Shown here: positions 62,318-64,000 of the stretch, piece after piece
Numbering within the stretch: position 1 is the stretch's first letter
How the letters are laid out: each line of letters begins with the position of its first letter
Assembly: GCF_003574315.2 (NCBI RefSeq)
Contig: NZ_AP025739.1
Location: 7,581,052-7,645,051 of the forward strand
Length of the DNA: 64,000 nucleotides
DNA from: Capsulimonas corticalis
GTDB lineage: Bacteria > Armatimonadota > Armatimonadia > Armatimonadales > Capsulimonadaceae
Reading direction: 5' to 3'
Program-made: the position numbers and the translations under genes
Notes under the pieces: model-generated
Told to the model about the DNA's origin: nothing
Seen by the model: only the letters and a program-made list of their open reading frames with translations
Databases searched by the model: none

Positions 62318-64000
62318 ATGAACGAATTAGCATCCCATTTTATCAACCCAAGCGCCGCGTATCGCGGCAAGCCCTTTTGGAGCTGGAACGGCGACCTGAA
62401 GGAAGACGAACTGATCCGCCAGGTCCATGTCATGAAAGAGATGGGACTGGGCGGCTTCTTCATGCATTCGCGCACGGGCCTGATCACGGAGTATCTCGGC
62501 GACGAGTGGTTCCGGCTCACCAACGCCTGCGCCGACGAAGCGGAGAAGCTCGGTCTGGAAGCGTGGCTCTACGACGAGGACCGCTGGCCCAGCGGCACCG
62601 CCGGCGGCATGGTGACGGCGAACCCGGATTTCCAGCTTCGCTATATGAAGCTGACGCCGATCCCCGCCGAATCGTTTGCCTGGTCCGAGGGAATCACCGC
62701 CGCCTTTGCGTGTGCGCTGGACGGTTACTCCTACTCCGGCCTGCGACGCATCACGGGAGATACGCCGCCCGCGAGTTACGCCGGCGCGACCGTGCTGGTG
62801 TTTGAAATCGAGCCCATGGCGCCGTCGAGCTTTTACAACGGCAATACCTATGTCGATACGATGAACCTCGCGGCGACCGAGCACTATATCGCGATCACGC
62901 ACGATCGGTACAAGCAGCGCTGCGGAGACCGATTGGGCAAGTCCATCCAGGGCGTCTTTACCGACGAGCCCCATCGGGGCTCCGTCTTCACCGGCTTCAG
63001 CGTTCCGAACGCCGACCGTTTGTGGATGACTCCGTGGACGGCGGCGCTGCCCGAGAAGTACGCGGAGCTGTTCGGCGAGGATCTGATCGAGAAGCTGCCG
63101 GAGCTGTTCCTGCGCCCCGAAGGCCGCGCGGTCTCCCCCATCAAATGGCGCTATATGGAGCTCATGCAGCAGCTCTTTCTGGACAACTTCGCCCGGCCGC
63201 TCTACGAGTGGTGCGGCGCGAACGGCATGCGCTTGACCGGCCATGTGCTTCATGAAGACAGCCTGACGGCGCAGACGGCCATGCAGGGCTCGCTCATGCG
63301 CTTCTATGAGTACATGCACGATCCGGGCGTGGATGTGCTGAGCGAAAGCAACCGCAACTACGTGGTCGTCAAACAGCTCACCTCCGCCGCGCGCCAGCTC
63401 GGGCAGACGTGGCTGCTCAGTGAGCTATACGGCTGCACGGGCTGGCAGATGAACTTCCGCAGCCACAAGGAAGTGGGAGACTGGCAGGCGCTCTTCGGAA
63501 TCAACCTGCGCTGCCACCACCTCTCCTGGTACACGATGGAGGGCGAAGCCAAGCGCGATTTCCCCGGCAGCATCCTGCACCAATCGGCGTGGTGGCGCGA
63601 CTACGAATATGTCGAATCGTACTACGCGCGCCTGGGGCTTCTGCTCAATCAAGGCAAGCCGCGGTGCGATGTTCTCGTGCTCAATCCCATCGAAAGCCTC
63701 TGGTGCCAGATCGGCGTCGGCTGGGCAAGCGACCTGTCTCCGTTGACGCCGGAGATCCAGAAGCTGGAGGCCGAGTACGCCGAGCTTTCGACCTGGCTGC
63801 TGGGCGAGCACATCGATTATGATTACGGCGACGAAGAGATGATCGGCCGCCTCTCCTCAATCGAGCAAGATGCGGGCGGCCAGGCGCTGCTGCGTGTCGG
63901 CCAGGCGACATACCTAACCGTTGTGGTCGGCCAGATGACGACGATGCGCTCCAGCACGCTGCGCCTGCTGGAGGCGTTCGCGGACGCCGGCGGATCGGTG
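62318..64000 (+). CDS. GH106-like alpha-L-rhamnosidase, 3' end beyond the window
   Basis: An open frame from ATG 62318 to the right edge (561 codons so far, no stop). The N-terminus KPFWSWNGDLKEDELIRQVH, then MGLGGFFMHSRTGLITEYL and WLYDEDRWPSGTAGG, is typical of Glyco_hydro_106-type rhamnosidases. GVFTDEPHRGS and LSELYGCTGWQMNFRSHKE supply candidate acidic residues. Complete members exceed 800 residues, so a large part is missing. GAGGAG lies upstream. It is divergent from the AraR-like regulator gene and has its own consensus promoter and operator-like site. Confidence 0.83.
   Translation, partial: MNELASHFINPSAAYRGKPFWSWNGDLKEDELIRQVHVMKEMGLGGFFMHSRTGLITEYLGDEWFRLTNACADEAEKLGLEAWLYDEDRWPSGTAGGMVTANPDFQLRYMKLTPIPAESFAWSEGITAAFACALDGYSYSGLRRITGDTPPASYAGATVLVFEIEPMAPSSFYNGNTYVDTMNLAATEHYIAITHDRYKQRCGDRLGKSIQGVFTDEPHRGSVFTGFSVPNADRLWMTPWTAALPEKYAELFGEDLIEKLPELFLRPEGRAVSPIKWRYMELMQQLFLDNFARPLYEWCGANGMRLTGHVLHEDSLTAQTAMQGSLMRFYEYMHDPGVDVLSESNRNYVVVKQLTSAARQLGQTWLLSELYGCTGWQMNFRSHKEVGDWQALFGINLRCHHLSWYTMEGEAKRDFPGSILHQSAWWRDYEYVESYYARLGLLLNQGKPRCDVLVLNPIESLWCQIGVGWASDLSPLTPEIQKLEAEYAELSTWLLGEHIDYDYGDEEMIGRLSSIEQDAGGQALLRVGQATYLTVVVGQMTTMRSSTLRLLEAFADAGGSV

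Overview
The window is GC-rich chromosomal DNA that fits the phylum Armatimonadota, probably a Capsulimonas-like organism. This is inference from gene content, not from a marker gene. The clues are a DUF1559-type prepilin (positions 51767-52636), a very large set of secreted plant-polysaccharide hydrolases of the GH5, GH38, GH43, GH51, GH78, GH106-like and GH110-like types, a DUF6785-type membrane protein and Uma2 proteins. No rRNA, tRNA, CRISPR array, transposase gene or prophage was seen.

Layout. 0-3.9 kb: a rhomboid protease, then a BlaI-like repressor and an M56 (BlaR1-like) peptidase fused to a WD40-like propeller, driven by a promoter carrying two identical dyads. 3.9-8.4 kb (minus): ABC exporter, GT2 glycosyltransferase, RmlC-like epimerase, DinB. 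8.7-16.9 kb (minus): GH78 rhamnosidase, a two-headed SGNH esterase, GH38 mannosidase. 17-24.7 kb: PAP2 phosphatase facing a diacylglycerol kinase/YiiX-like operon, a frameshifted zinc-ribbon gene with a YARHG protein, a DEAD-box helicase with a long repetitive disordered N-terminus, and an ATP-grasp protein. 24.8-34 kb: a multidomain discoidin protein, an esterase, Uma2, an FAD oxidoreductase and a GH110-like beta-helix protein. 34-45.3 kb (all minus): small metabolic and stress genes (DUF899, VOC, serine hydrolase, DoxX, two YCII proteins, ThiS/MoaD, BNR propeller, SRPBCC with ArsR, ECF42 sigma factor, DUF2277) interrupted by two secreted GH5 enzymes. 45.5-64 kb: an arabinan/rhamnan-type degradation region. 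It has GH51, a GH99-like protein and a DUF6785 membrane protein on plus; a pilin and a GH43-GH43-GH51-GH43-GH78 run on minus; an AraR-like GntR/LacI regulator; and a GH106-like gene that runs off the right end.

How it works together. Many genes have near-consensus sigma-70 promoters (TTGACR, 17 bp, TATAAT). Two operator families can be read directly. GAAAC-N3-GTTTC lies at the promoters of both GH5 genes and of the pilin gene. A TTTGATAAAACCGATCAAA-like motif lies just downstream of the promoters of the plus-strand GH51 gene, the GH43/GH51 operon and the GH106-like gene, next to the AraR-like regulator. These suggest two separate sugar-responsive regulons, one of which links cellulase-like enzymes to a type IV pilin-like protein. 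Several long perfect inverted repeats and a dispersed MITE-like repeat sit between genes.
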